Assembly (NCBI GenBank): GCA_902168105.1
Contig: CABHOY010000061.1
Location: 80,954 to 144,953 of the forward strand
Reading direction: 5' to 3'
Source of the DNA: an uncultured Flavihumibacter sp.
GTDB taxonomy: Bacteria > Bacteroidota > Bacteroidia > Chitinophagales > Chitinophagaceae
DNA length: 64,000 nt
Shown here: in pieces, positions 34,467 to 46,700 of the stretch
How the letters are laid out: the number at the start of each line of letters is the position of its first letter
Numbering within the stretch: position 1 is the first letter of the stretch
Made by a program: the position numbers and the translations under genes
The notes under the pieces: generated by a model
The model's input: the letters and a program-made list of their open reading frames with translations, nothing else
Database searches by the model: none
Told to the model about the DNA's origin: nothing

Positions 34467-37037
34467 TTATTTGGCAACGGCACTTAATAGCTTATCAAAA
34501 TGTTTAAAGGAGGTACTTTTGTTGATCAATGTCATTTGTTGTTGTGCCTGATTATACTGCTTGTCGAAACGGACTTGCGAATACATTTTACTTACCAGTT
34601 TAAATCCAGTCAGCAGTAACAATTTGAAATCCATCTTCTGAGAAAGCTCAATAGCTGCTTCAGCTGTACGGATTGCCCGGTTTAATTCCTTTTCTTTAAA
34701 ATAAACCTCAGCCAGGATCATTTTCTGCAATACCTCAATATGTCGCCCGCCGGTAAAATCGAAAGAGTAGGTCTTCAGTAGCTTGTCTGTATGTTGGCAT
34801 ATCCTGTTTGTCATAGCAAGATTATCCTGCCCCAGATAGGCCATGGCCTGCCAGCACAACAGGGAAAGGCGCAGAGTACTTGTCCGCTGGTATACCAATG
34901 CCGGGTAACATTCAAATATCCGTTTGGTATAATTGAACATATGTGAATAATCATTCAGCAAGGCGAAGGCAAAACCGGTCAGTCTGAATACGGTTTCCTG
35001 TGCGACCGTCGGTGCATGTCTTGTACTCCCAGTTAAATAGCGTGGATAATTATATATCTTATCCTTTATACTCTCATTAATGATCCCGAATTTCATGTAT
35101 TCATATACAAAAAGATACAGGTCATGTGGTGATACCCATACTTCATCATCTATGGTATCCCGGGATATAAGTTTTTTAATATTGTTCAGTTCCAGTTCAC
35201 ATTGTTCTGCATCCAGCTGCAACAACGACATTGTAAAGAGAATACTGCGGATCTTTAGCTTGTCATTGGGCATTTCCGATAGGTCAAGTAGTGCGTTGAG
35301 AACTCTCTTTTTTCCAAAATGGAGGAAGTTATCATTAAGGAAACGACTCAATGGATTTTTGCGGAAATATCCCTGGGGGAAGACAGTGCTCAAGATCTGT
35401 TTTTCTCCTTCATGTTGATAATGTACGGCCAGGTACTCCAGCAGATAAGACTTTTCCATTGTACTTAATGGCAGGTAGAAGATCTTGTGGATGCCTTCTG
35501 GTTGCTTATTGTTGATCGCATAACGTAATAGCCATTTAAATACTCCTACCCTATAGGAAGAAGCCGGTAATTGTTTGGCGATCTTCTGCAGCATATTTTC
35601 ATCGATCACGTCATTGGCATGTTTGATGTAATGCATGGCCGAAAAGTATTCAAACAGGAACTGGTGCGCGAAGCGTACTTTAACTACGAACATCACTTCC
35701 TGACTAAGATTTTCTTCTACCAGTATATTGTCTGCAAGCAATTCCTTATACGCGGGGAAAAGGTCCGCATTTTTATTCAGCAGCAGATTTTTGTCTGTGT
35801 ACTGCCCCGCTTTGCCGAGGTCCAGCAACCATAACATCTTCTCAATGATCCTGACCTTAAAAGTATTAGTTGGAGAATTGAAGACTTTGATCTGAACAAA
35901 TTTTGAGATCATCTCGAAGAGGCTGAGATGTTCGCTGACAAAATTTTGGTCCGGACCTGTATTCAGCTGACAGAATAATTGCAGATAATAAGGATATCGC
36001 AGTTTTTGCAGGAAGCTTTCGCTGAAGGTCCGCACTGTTGCAGGATCAATACGGTGATTATATAACACTGATTTTACCTCCTGTTCAGTAAGAAAAGGAA
36101 GGTTAATGCTGGTTTCTTCATCCATTTCCGGGCCCAGGTACCAATATCTGCGGAAGGCAGGGTATTGGAGTGAGTGCTGGAAAATATCAGACCAGGTACT
36201 GCTGCGTATGGAGAGGATCACTTTAACCCAGGGAAACAGGTCGTTTGAATACACAAATTCTTCCAGTTTAGTATATAGCAGTTTCAGTTTATCCCCGGCC
36301 ATCGTGATTTCATCAAAACCATCTATGATCAATATTAGCCTTCCCCGTATTTTATCAAAATGGGACGCGAAGTATTCCCTGAAATTTTCTCCGGCGCCAA
36401 GGTTTAGCTGGTTATCGAGCCAGGTTGCCAACGAGAAGCCTCTCAGCAGAAGGCTACCTGCGGCGTGAGCATGAATGAACCAGCAGATGTCCTTTTTAAA
36501 CTTAGCATCTTTACTGAACCAGAAATGTTCAGCCATGTGCACCAGGGTTACGGATTTACCCCAGCCCGAAGGGGCTATCAGTGCAGTGGCAGCATAATCA
36601 CTTTCCAGAAAACGTTCAATGTGCGCAAAGCAGGACGGACGGGGAACTGTCAGGGCAAAAGGAATGCCTGACCGGTTCTTTAAGGTAAGAATAGTGTAAT
36701 GAGAAATGGTGACAGCCTTATTCTTTAGCTCCAGCCATTTGCTGTCATTCAATTCATTACCATCGGTCTGTATATAATGTTGGGCCTGGAAATCGTCCCA
36801 GTCCTTATAATGACAGTATTGTGCAAGCGTGTTAAGGGTATAACGTGAAAAGCTATGCTTGGTCGTAGCAAACCCGAAAACCCTTTTGAGAGTGGTTTCA
36901 CTAACAGCTTTCGTAGTTTCATCCCTTATGAGATCAGATAGCCGTTTACAATCACTGGGTGTGATGGTATCGGCTCCAAACTTACGAGATACTTCATTTT
37001 GCAACGTTATGATAAAGTCATAGGAGAGATCTATCAT
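34467..37037 (-). CDS. NACHT/STAND-type P-loop ATPase with N-terminal regulatory domain
   Basis: This protein has 856 residues. An N-terminal helical domain of about 85 residues (with SETTLKRVFGFATTKHSFSRYTLNTLAQYCHYKDWDDF) is a type I see in many Bacteroidota regulators and could be DNA- or protein-binding. The NTPase core has Walker A APSGWGKS (155-162) and a NACHT-like Walker B LILIIDGFDEI (234-244). The C-terminal 400 residues are alpha-helical repeats (TPR-like near 690-850). STAND proteins oligomerise after sensing a ligand; bacterial ones act in regulation, programmed cell death or phage defence. No separate effector domain is visible. It has no obvious operon partner. Confidence 0.8.
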   Translation of the reverse strand: MIDLSYDFIITLQNEVSRKFGADTITPSDCKRLSDLIRDETTKAVSETTLKRVFGFATTKHSFSRYTLNTLAQYCHYKDWDDFQAQHYIQTDGNELNDSKWLELKNKAVTISHYTILTLKNRSGIPFALTVPRPSCFAHIERFLESDYAATALIAPSGWGKSVTLVHMAEHFWFSKDAKFKKDICWFIHAHAAGSLLLRGFSLATWLDNQLNLGAGENFREYFASHFDKIRGRLILIIDGFDEITMAGDKLKLLYTKLEEFVYSNDLFPWVKVILSIRSSTWSDIFQHSLQYPAFRRYWYLGPEMDEETSINLPFLTEQEVKSVLYNHRIDPATVRTFSESFLQKLRYPYYLQLFCQLNTGPDQNFVSEHLSLFEMISKFVQIKVFNSPTNTFKVRIIEKMLWLLDLGKAGQYTDKNLLLNKNADLFPAYKELLADNILVEENLSQEVMFVVKVRFAHQFLFEYFSAMHYIKHANDVIDENMLQKIAKQLPASSYRVGVFKWLLRYAINNKQPEGIHKIFYLPLSTMEKSYLLEYLAVHYQHEGEKQILSTVFPQGYFRKNPLSRFLNDNFLHFGKKRVLNALLDLSEMPNDKLKIRSILFTMSLLQLDAEQCELELNNIKKLISRDTIDDEVWVSPHDLYLFVYEYMKFGIINESIKDKIYNYPRYLTGSTRHAPTVAQETVFRLTGFAFALLNDYSHMFNYTKRIFECYPALVYQRTSTLRLSLLCWQAMAYLGQDNLAMTNRICQHTDKLLKTYSFDFTGGRHIEVLQKMILAEVYFKEKELNRAIRTAEAAIELSQKMDFKLLLLTGFKLVSKMYSQVRFDKQYNQAQQQMTLINKSTSFKHFDKLLSAVAK

Positions 37038-37735
37038 ATGGGGACAAGGAAATGGATTTTGAGTAAATGGATTCTGGTCATTTTGAAGTAAACTTACGTA
37101 GCCATTTTCAATTCAGATTTATTCGTATAAAAAATGGTTGAAATGAATGGGATAAATTAAAATGAATAGGATGTAGTAGCGATTGGTTATTAGTATAACT
37201 AGATGATTTCCATATATTATTTAGTGAGCCGGCTTCTCCAGGAGACATAGGGTGTCTATCTTATTTGATTAGCTGTGCTAAGTAATAATGAGCTAAAAAC
37301 AGGCTATATTCTCAAAAAAAAAGCAGAGTACCCGTTCTTCACAATTTAATATTTAAGCAGCCGTTCTTAAAGAAATACCTAGGTTACCCTTGTAGAAGTC
37401 AGACCCTTATTATAAGCATATTTTCCGGTTCAGCTGGCAATGAACAAAATGAATACTCAATTTTTATGGAATGAACGAAATGAACGAGTTCTTCCATACT
37501 GAATAAAAAGAACTCCCTTTAAACCATCCTATCAACATACTTTCGCCGAGTTATTTTTAACATTTTCTCAACATAAGGACGGCCTGTGTGTATTTGAACT
37601 TTTTGGCCTGGTAACACCCCTACCCTTATTCCTTGAGCGTCATAGCCCCTGCCCTAAAGAGTAACAGACAAAAACCGACTGTGGGACAATCTGTTTGACA
37701 CGTTCAACATATACACGCTTTATAACCCGAACCAA
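37038..37735. other. 698-bp intergenic region upstream of the giant gene
   Basis: Divergent from the STAND gene on the left and the giant secreted-protein gene on the right. It is AT-rich, with a possible -7 element TACTTTCG at 37538-37545 about 190 bp before the giant gene. No ORF or clear hairpin was found. Confidence 0.5.
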
Positions 37736-40700
37736 TTGAATGCTATGTATTTTAAAGCTACCCTGAAAAGCTGCCTGAAAGCTTTTATGCTTATTCTTAT
37801 TTATCTCGTCTGCCTGGTTGGGTTGCCGGTCGGTAAAGTTTCTGCAAAGGATCTGCCCGTGGCCAATACCGTGTTGACAAACAACGCAACAACCTGGTTA
37901 GATAACTATCTCGCCCATCACCCTCATTCCCCGTTAATGCGTGGCGCCTGGCGTACCACTGGTAACAAACTTGCTGCCGATGGCCCACTATGGAGCTTCG
38001 CCGGCAGCCAGTCCGTCGTTACATTTGGTGTAGCTTGTGCCTTATGCCGGGTTGATGATGGCGCCAATGCTATTGATGCAAACACCAATACTGCTGCAAC
38101 ACTTGTGTTGCCCGTTGGCGCTGTGGGTGGCGTAGGGCTCAAACTCAAATTTTCAGGAAGCTATCAGGCTGGAGATCATGTGGCGCTTGATCTTGAAATT
38201 CCCGATCAGATATATTCAAAATCACTTCTTTCCGCTCTTTCTGTAAATACATTTAACGGAGGTGTTTCTAATAACGACATGGTCGCACTGAATAGTGATC
38301 TTGTCAGAATAAACTTACTGGAGCTTGGATTGGGAACTACACCTAAGTTCAGAGTGATCATTCCCGTTACTCACAGTTTTGATGAAGTGCAGATTAGCCT
38401 CTCTGCTTTGATCAGTGAGTTTGCTTCCCTACGTGTTTATGAAGCAACGGCTTTCATTCCTGTAATAATTAATCCTGCAACCCCCGCTGTCAATTCCGGG
38501 GGAACTGTTACTTTCTCTCCCTCTATAAGAATTCCCGGTGTCACTTTCAATTGGTATACAGTGCCTGAAGGTGGCTCTCCCATATTTAACGGTGCCGGAT
38601 TCACAACGCCTCCATTAAAGCGTACCACTACTTATTATGTGACGGCTACTAATCCTGTAGACGCCCTTGTAAGCCCTGTTCGTACACCGGTAACCGTCCG
38701 GGTAAGCGGCGGTACGGGCCCGATATGGACATACGCTGATCAGGAAACAAGTCCCATAACAGCTGGCATAGCCTGCGCATTATGTTATGTTGATAATCCG
38801 GCTGCCGCCGTTGATGCTGATACTACTACAGCATCGACACTTTCATTGCCGGCGGGTGCATTAACGTCTGTTGGACAATTACTCAAATTCCCTGGCGATT
38901 ATAAAGCCGGTGATCAGATCATCATGGACCTGCAGATTCCCGGCCAGTTACTCTCAACTGGCGCTTTATCGGCTATTCAGGTGCAGACCTTTAATAATGA
39001 TATTGCCAATAATGATATAACCAACCTGGGTGTCGGGTCTGTCCGTGTAGATGTATTGGGCCTTGGCACCGACGGTTCCCCACGGTTCCGGGTGATCATC
39101 CCCGTCATCAAAGATTTTGATGCGGCCCAGATAAGTCTTTCCACTGCATTTGCAGCTTTTGGCGCACTCAGAGTGTACGAAGCTGTTGCAGCTATTCCGG
39201 TTACCGTTACTCCTTCTGCGCCGTTGATCACAGCAGGTAGTAGTGTCACATTGAACGCAACTACCGATGCACGCGTATCCGCGCCAGTTTTCAGGTGGTA
39301 TACAACACCTACAGGAGGAACTCCGCTTGCAATTGGGAGCAGCTTCCCAACTCCGTTGCTGAACCGTACCATTACTTATTATGCAGAGGCATTTAGTGCT
39401 ACTGATAATCTGAGCAGTTATGCACGCACTCCTGTTACTGTAAAAGTAGCCGGTGGCGCCGGCACTATCTGGAGTTATGGCCAGGAGCAGCAAAGCCCTG
39501 TTACTGGTGGGATTGCATGTGCAGCGTGTGCTGTAACCTCTCCGGATCTGGCTGTTGATGGAGACACAACAACTTCCTCAACACTTACAGTACCACTGGG
39601 GCTTGCCGCCACTGTAGGGCAGTTGGTAAAGTTGCCTGGCGTATATCAGGCCTTAGATAGTATCGTATTATTTCTGCAGGCACCTGCAGAAGATCTTGCC
39701 GGCCTGGTATTACCGAAGATTAGGGTGACTACCTTTAATAACAGTATTGCGGGTCCGGCAGTGTCCAACAACGATGCCGTAAACCTGGATGCACCAACAG
39801 TAAAATTGCAACTGCTGGGAACCGGTTTGAATAACGCCAGGAAGTTCCGTGTTACCATTCCTGCCACCAAAACATTCGATGGTGTGCAGGTTGATTTCGG
39901 AGGTTTCGTGGGAGTGTCCGGTTCGTTGCAACTGTATGAAGTCGCCGCAATGATACCTGTAAATGTATTGCCCAAGCCTGCAAGAACTGCTTACAATACA
40001 TCCATAACTTTAACACCTTCTATCCGTGTTGCAAACCCCGTATTCAGTTGGTATACTACACCGGAGGGAGGAACGCCACTCTTTACAGGGGCCGGAGCAT
40101 TTACAACTCCTTCTCTTTTACGTAATACAACTTACTATGTAGAGGCAAAAGACCCTGCTGGCACTACGAGTCTGATAAGAACTGCCGTACCGGTAACAAT
40201 AGGTGGTGGGACCGGTCCGTTGTGGACCTTTGGTACGGATCAGCAAGGCCCTATTACAGGCGGTGTCGCCTGTGCTTTGTGTACAGCGCAGAACCCGGCA
40301 TTTGCTGCGGATGGAGACACCACGACCGCTTCCCGTTTATCACTGCCACTAGGTATTGGTGCGATATTCGGACAAAAGATCTCTTTCCCGGGAGTATATC
40401 ATAGTGGAGATAGTATCATTCTGATTCTGGGCTCAGAAGCTGATATCCTTGCAGATGCATCCCTGTTGGGAACCATCAAGGTGACAACCTCCCTGAATAA
40501 TGTAAGCAATAACGACCCACAGCTCCTGAACAATCCCGCTTTAACTTTCAATATCCTGGAAGGGGAGAATAATATCAATAAATTCAGGATAGCCATACCT
40601 GTATCACATACTTTCGATGCCGCACAGGTAGATCTCAGTGGTCTCCTGGCCGCAAACAATACCTTGTATATTTATGAGGCCATAGCAATGAAACCGGTAA

Positions 40701-43700
40701 CGGTTACCCCAAGTCCTGCCACTATTACTGCAGGTCAGACCGCCTCGCTCAATGCAGCATTGCCCACTATACCAGGTGTTATTTTTAACTGGTATGAAGC
40801 TCCGGAAGGGGGTTCTCCAGTACATACCGGAAATAGTTTTACAACACCGCCTTTATTCCAGAACAAAACCTATTATGTAGAAGCAGTATCTCCTGTTGAT
40901 GGATTGATCAGCATCCGGAGGACCGCAGTAACCGTGAATGTGAATGGGGCCAGCGGTAATGGAGAATTAAGTTGTAGCGGTTCACAAACGCAGAGTGATG
41001 GTACGGGTGGATTGGCCTGTTTACTATGTAGGGTGGACAACGGCGAACTGGCTGTGGATGATAATCCTGCAACAGCTTCCAATGTACGCCTGACAATAGG
41101 TGCATTGGGATATGTTTATCAGGACCTTGTGTTTCCAATTGCGGGACGAGCCGGAGATACTATACGTTTAGGCCTCGGGACTAACTCAGGATTACTCGAT
41201 CTGAACCTGCTTGGTGGTGTTGGGGTAGGACTTGGAAATGGGGCAAGGCCGACAGACGCGGAGATGGGAGGACTACAGGGTGAATTGTTGACTGTCCGTT
41301 TATTAAATGGCGTAGAGCAGAATGCATATACCTTTGTTGCGAATAAAACTTTTGACAGGATAGAGATCCGCCTGAATGCTTTACTTGGCGCGGTAACTTC
41401 ACTGAATGTATATTATGCCCAGGTAGTTACTCCAATAGCACAGGTAGCCGCAGGAACAATATTTACCTGCAGCGGAAGTCCGGCTGTGCTGACTGCGCTG
41501 GGGCCTGCAGGTTATACCCTGCGCTGGTTTACTACCTATACTGGCGGTACACCGGTGGGATATGGTACTACCTTTACCACTCCCATCATTACAAAAGACA
41601 CTACCTATTTCGTAGAAGCTGTTGGGGCGGATAGTTGTGGCAGCGAAAGACGTACTCCGGTGCAGGTAAAAACAGGTCTTCCAGGAGTGGTGGTTACGCC
41701 ATCGTCTGCATCCGTAGAAGAAGGCACAACACCCACATTTAGTGTTGTTGCGCCTAATCCTGGCTACACATATAACTGGTACAATGTGCCAACTGGGGGG
41801 ACTCCGGTGTTTGTCGGTACACAGTTTACTGCGCCTCCGGTAACAGGAAATGCCACCTTCTATGCAGAAGCAGTATTACAAGGTAATGCAGCCTGCAGAA
41901 GCTTACGCACGCCGGTTTCCATTACACTCAATGGTGACGGTGGTCCGGCTACTCCTGGTGATATTGATTGTGGTGGCGCTACAAGTCAGCTGACCAGTGC
42001 AAGCGGCGTCTGTGTAGGCTGTTACGTAGAAAAGCAGGATTCTGCTGTTGATAACAGCACGCAAACAGCATCTGTAATGCATGCTGTTCTTGGCGTCGGT
42101 TCTAATATTCAGCAATCGCTTATCTTCTCTGCCCCTGGCATAAAAGGCGACAGTGTGCGTATTAAACTCGGGTTCAATACCGGAATAGCAGATCTCAGTC
42201 TGTTAGGCGGTATCCGGATCTCTTCGTCCAATAACGCTACTGCCAACAATGATGAGGTAACCCTTTCTCCATCTTTGAATGTGCAGTTACTCAACGGTAA
42301 CAAGGACCTGATCTACTCTTTTGCTCCCGGTGCAGCTTTTGACAGGGTGAATGTTAAACTGGGCGGTACGGCTACTGCTCTTACCATTTTGAAAATCTAT
42401 TCAGCTCAGATCTTTACCGGAACACCGACTGTAGAAAAAGATACTGTTTATATATGTCAGGGTAGCACTGCTACACTCCGTGCTACAGGGCCTGGTGCTT
42501 CCTTCCGTTGGTATAATCAGCCCGCCGGTGGTAGTGTGCTGGCTACGGGGGCTACTTACCAGGTAAGCGATGTGACCAACGCTATCTATTACGTTGAGGC
42601 TATTTCTTCTACCGGTTGCGTGAACCCGGTAAGAAAAGCTGTATATGTGATCGTTGGTTTACCGCAGCCATTGGTAACACCAGCAGTAAGTACGATCAAT
42701 ACAGGTCAGACTGCCACTTTCACAGTTAATAATCCGAACCCGGCATATCAATATAACTGGTATAATGCACCGGCTGGTGGTATACTTGTACAGGGTAATT
42801 CAACCACCTTCACTACCCCTCCATTGTCTGCAGCTGCAGTCTATTACGTGGAAGTAAGAGATCCGGTGAATAATTGTACCAGTCCTGCACGTACAGCTGT
42901 ACGGGTAGACATCAACATGCCTGCTGAACCTACTCCATGTAGTTATGCTACACAACAGGTGAGCCCTGTTATTTCAGGTATCTGCCTGTTATGTTCTGTG
43001 GCTGATCCTGCCCTGGCAGTAGATCAGAATGCAAATTCAGCATCCACTATTACATCTACTTTAAATGCAGTTGGATATGTAGGTCAGTTGTTACAGTTTG
43101 GAAATACTCACGCCGCAGGCGACAGCATTACGCTTGACCTGGAAATTCCTGGTCAGTTAGCAGATGTAGCATTGCTGGGTGGGGTGAGACTGGAAACCTA
43201 TAATGGAAATACCGCTAATGCAGATGCTGTATTCCTGAATAATTCAACTGTACATTTTCAGTTGCTTAATACCGGTAATAGATTCCGCGTAACGCTGCCT
43301 GCTACGAAAGCCTTCAACGGTGCAATGATAAGCATCAGCGGGTTGGTTGCTGCGCTGACGCGAGTGAAAGTATATTTCGCTGCGGTGATCACGCCAAGAC
43401 CACAGCTAGCTGCTGCAAATGTGAATATATGCAGTGGCAGCACCGCTAATCTGGTTGCGACATCTTCCAATGGAGCAAATCTCGCATGGTATAATACTGC
43501 GGTAGGTGGTACCCCATTACAGGTGGGAGGTTCATATACTACCCAGCCGCTGACTGCTTCGGCCACTTACTATGTTGAATCCGGACGCTTTGGCTGTACT
43601 AACCCGGTCAGAATACCTGTAATGGTAAATGTCGGTACTGTAGCTGCCGCACCTACCGCCGCCGGAAGAAGTATTTGTTCCGGTAATCCGGCTACACTGC

Positions 43701-46700
43701 TGGCAACTGCTCCTGTAGGCGCTACGTTCCGTTGGTACACCGCTGCTACAGGAGGCACACTGCTTGCATCCACAGCTAATTATACAACGAATGCGCTGAC
43801 AGCAGATACTGCTTTCTATGTAGAAGCCGATAATAATGGTTGTAAGAGCGCTACAAGAACAAGAGTACCGGTAACTGTGAGTGCGGCTCCGACCAATCTG
43901 TCGGTTACTCCGTTGAGCACATCTGTGAGCAGCGGTCAGGGCGCCATCTTTACTGCAAATGCAACAGGTGCAAATGTGATCTATAAATGGTACAACGCGG
44001 CTGGCGACTCCATCTTTACCGGAGCCGCATTTAATACCGGTCCGCTAACTGTCACCAGCTCTTTCTCTGTAGAGGCAGTGAATGCCGGAGGTTGTAAGAG
44101 CGGTCCAAGAGTATCTGTGACAGCCACCGTAGTACCGGGCAATAACGACATCCCTTGTGATGCGGCTACCAGCCAGGTAAATGGCGCAAATGGTATCTGC
44201 ATAGGCTGTTACGTTGAAAACCCTGCTTTGGCAGTCGATAACAGCACCGCTTCAAAATCAATCCTGCATGTGGTGTTGGGACTTCTCAACGGATACGTAC
44301 AGCAGTCACTCATCTTCCCGCAGATCAGCGAGCCGGGCGACAGCACGGTAGTATCAGTTTCTTTTGATGCTTCCCTGGTTGAAATAGGACTGTTATCATC
44401 TGTGGAGATCGGATCTTACAATGGTGCAGTATCCAATAATGACTTCACTCCTTTGAATAGCCCACTTGTAAGAGTGGCATTGTTGAGCGGCAATCAGCAG
44501 GCGCTGGTAGGCTTCAAGCCAAACGCATTGTTTGACAGGCTTGTAATACGCCTGAAGTCTGGTGCTGCTGCTGCATTGAGCAGTGTAGGTGTTCACTACG
44601 CGCGTCGTGTAGTTGGGCTGCCGGTAGTAAAAGGCGATACCGTATGTACCGGAAACCGTGCAACATTAACTGCTAACGGTCCGGCAAACGTTTCCTTCCG
44701 CTGGTATACAACCTCAATAGGAGGTAATGCGGTTTCTACCGGTACAAGTTATCAAACGCCTGTACTGACCGCAAATACTAACTATTATGTAGAAGCGGTT
44801 AAGACAAGCCTGAATTGTCCTAATCCGCAACGTGTACTGGTAACTGCAGTTGTGGACCCAGTGCCGGCAATTCCTGTACTGGATACTACCGCATTGTCCA
44901 TCTGTAGTGGCAGTACAGCAACCTTTAATGTGAAATCTGTGGCAGGTGTGATTTACCGCTGGTACGCCGCTCCGGCAGGTGGTACAGCATTATTCACCGG
45001 CGCTTCTTATACGACGCCTAGCCTGACTGCTACTACTGCATATTACATTGAGGCTTCCAATACTGCCGGTTGTTCTAATACAACGCGTAAGATGGTAACG
45101 GCCAATGTTATTGACAGACCGGCCGTTCCGGTTGTGACGCCTGGAAATGCCAGTATCTGTGCAAATAACAGCGCACAACTGGCAGCTACATCTACAACGC
45201 CGGGAGTAGTGTTCCGCTGGTACACCACAGCAACAGGTGGAACGCCAGTGTTTGAAGGCGCGTCTTTCCAGACACCTGTACTGACTGCAAACACGACTTA
45301 CTATGTGGAGGCAGCCGCAGGTACATGTGCCAGCGCTTCAAGAACAGCAGCGACAGTTACGGTAAACACGGTACCAGCTACTCCGACAGTTACGACAAAT
45401 CCTTCAAACGGAGAAGTAGTGAGTGGCCAGTCAGCGCAGCTGAATGCAAGCTCCACAACTCCGGGCGTTACGTTCAATTGGTATACTGTGGCGACTGGTG
45501 GAAGTCCTGTATCTACAGGAGCGGCATTTACAACTCCTCCGCTCACAAGTGGTATCATCTACTATGTGGAAGCAGTTGCAGGCACAGGTGCTTGTCCAAG
45601 TCAACGTACCGCCGTACCGTTAACAGTAACGGTTGTACCGAATACCGCCTGCGATTTCGCAAATGCACAATCAAACAGCACTACTGCTATCTGTGTATTA
45701 TGTTCAGTGGTAGATGCGGATAATACAACAGACGCTGATATTAATAACTTCTCGATACTTTCAATACCACTGGCAGCTGGTAATGGTAGTGTACAACAAA
45801 GCCTGATCTTCCCGGGTGTGGCCGCCGTAGGCGATAGTGTACGCATCGTGATGGAACTGCCTGCCCAAGTGATAGACGCTACTCTGCTGAGTACCCTGGA
45901 AGTATCCAGCTTCAACGGAGCGACCGCTAATAATGATGCTGTGTTACTGAATACTGGTAATGTGAGCATCAGGTTAGTTTCCGGCAGCAATAAATTTACT
46001 GTGGCTTTTGCTCCGGGTGCTGCATACGATCGCGTACAGGTACGCCTGAGAGCGGGTGTGCTGGCTGCGCTGGTAAAAGCCAATATTTATTATGCAACAA
46101 GACAGGTATCAGCTCCGGTAGTTGCTACGCGCAATGTGACCATCTGTAGCGGTAGTATGGCTACTCTGACAGCAACAAGTAGCGCAGTGGCAAAACTGGA
46201 ATGGTATGATGCGCCTGTCGGCGGACAGAAAGTGTTCGAAGGTCCATCCTTTATAACACCGGCGCTGACAGCTACGAAAACATATTATGTACAGAGTGTG
46301 CGTACCAGCAACAATTGCGCTAATCCGAACAGGATATCTGTAACGGTAAGCGTTGTGCCGGGCCTGGTAGCGCCAACTGTTACAAATGCAACGGTCTGTG
46401 CCGGCCAGCAGGCTACCCTGACGGCGACTGCATCGGGTCAGAATATACAGACCCGCTGGTATAGTGCACCAACAGGTGGTACATTATTGTTCACAGGTAC
46501 CACCTATGTGACGAATGCCCTGAATGCTGATACAGCATTCTATGTAGAAACAGGCAATGGCTCATGCACATTGACTACCAGAGTGAGGGCGACAGTAACA
46601 GTAGGTGCCGTTGCACCAGTACCTGTACTGGATACACCTAATGTAAACCTCTGCGCAGGCAGCGTTGCTAGCTTCAGCGTGTTATCTCCTGCACCGGGAG

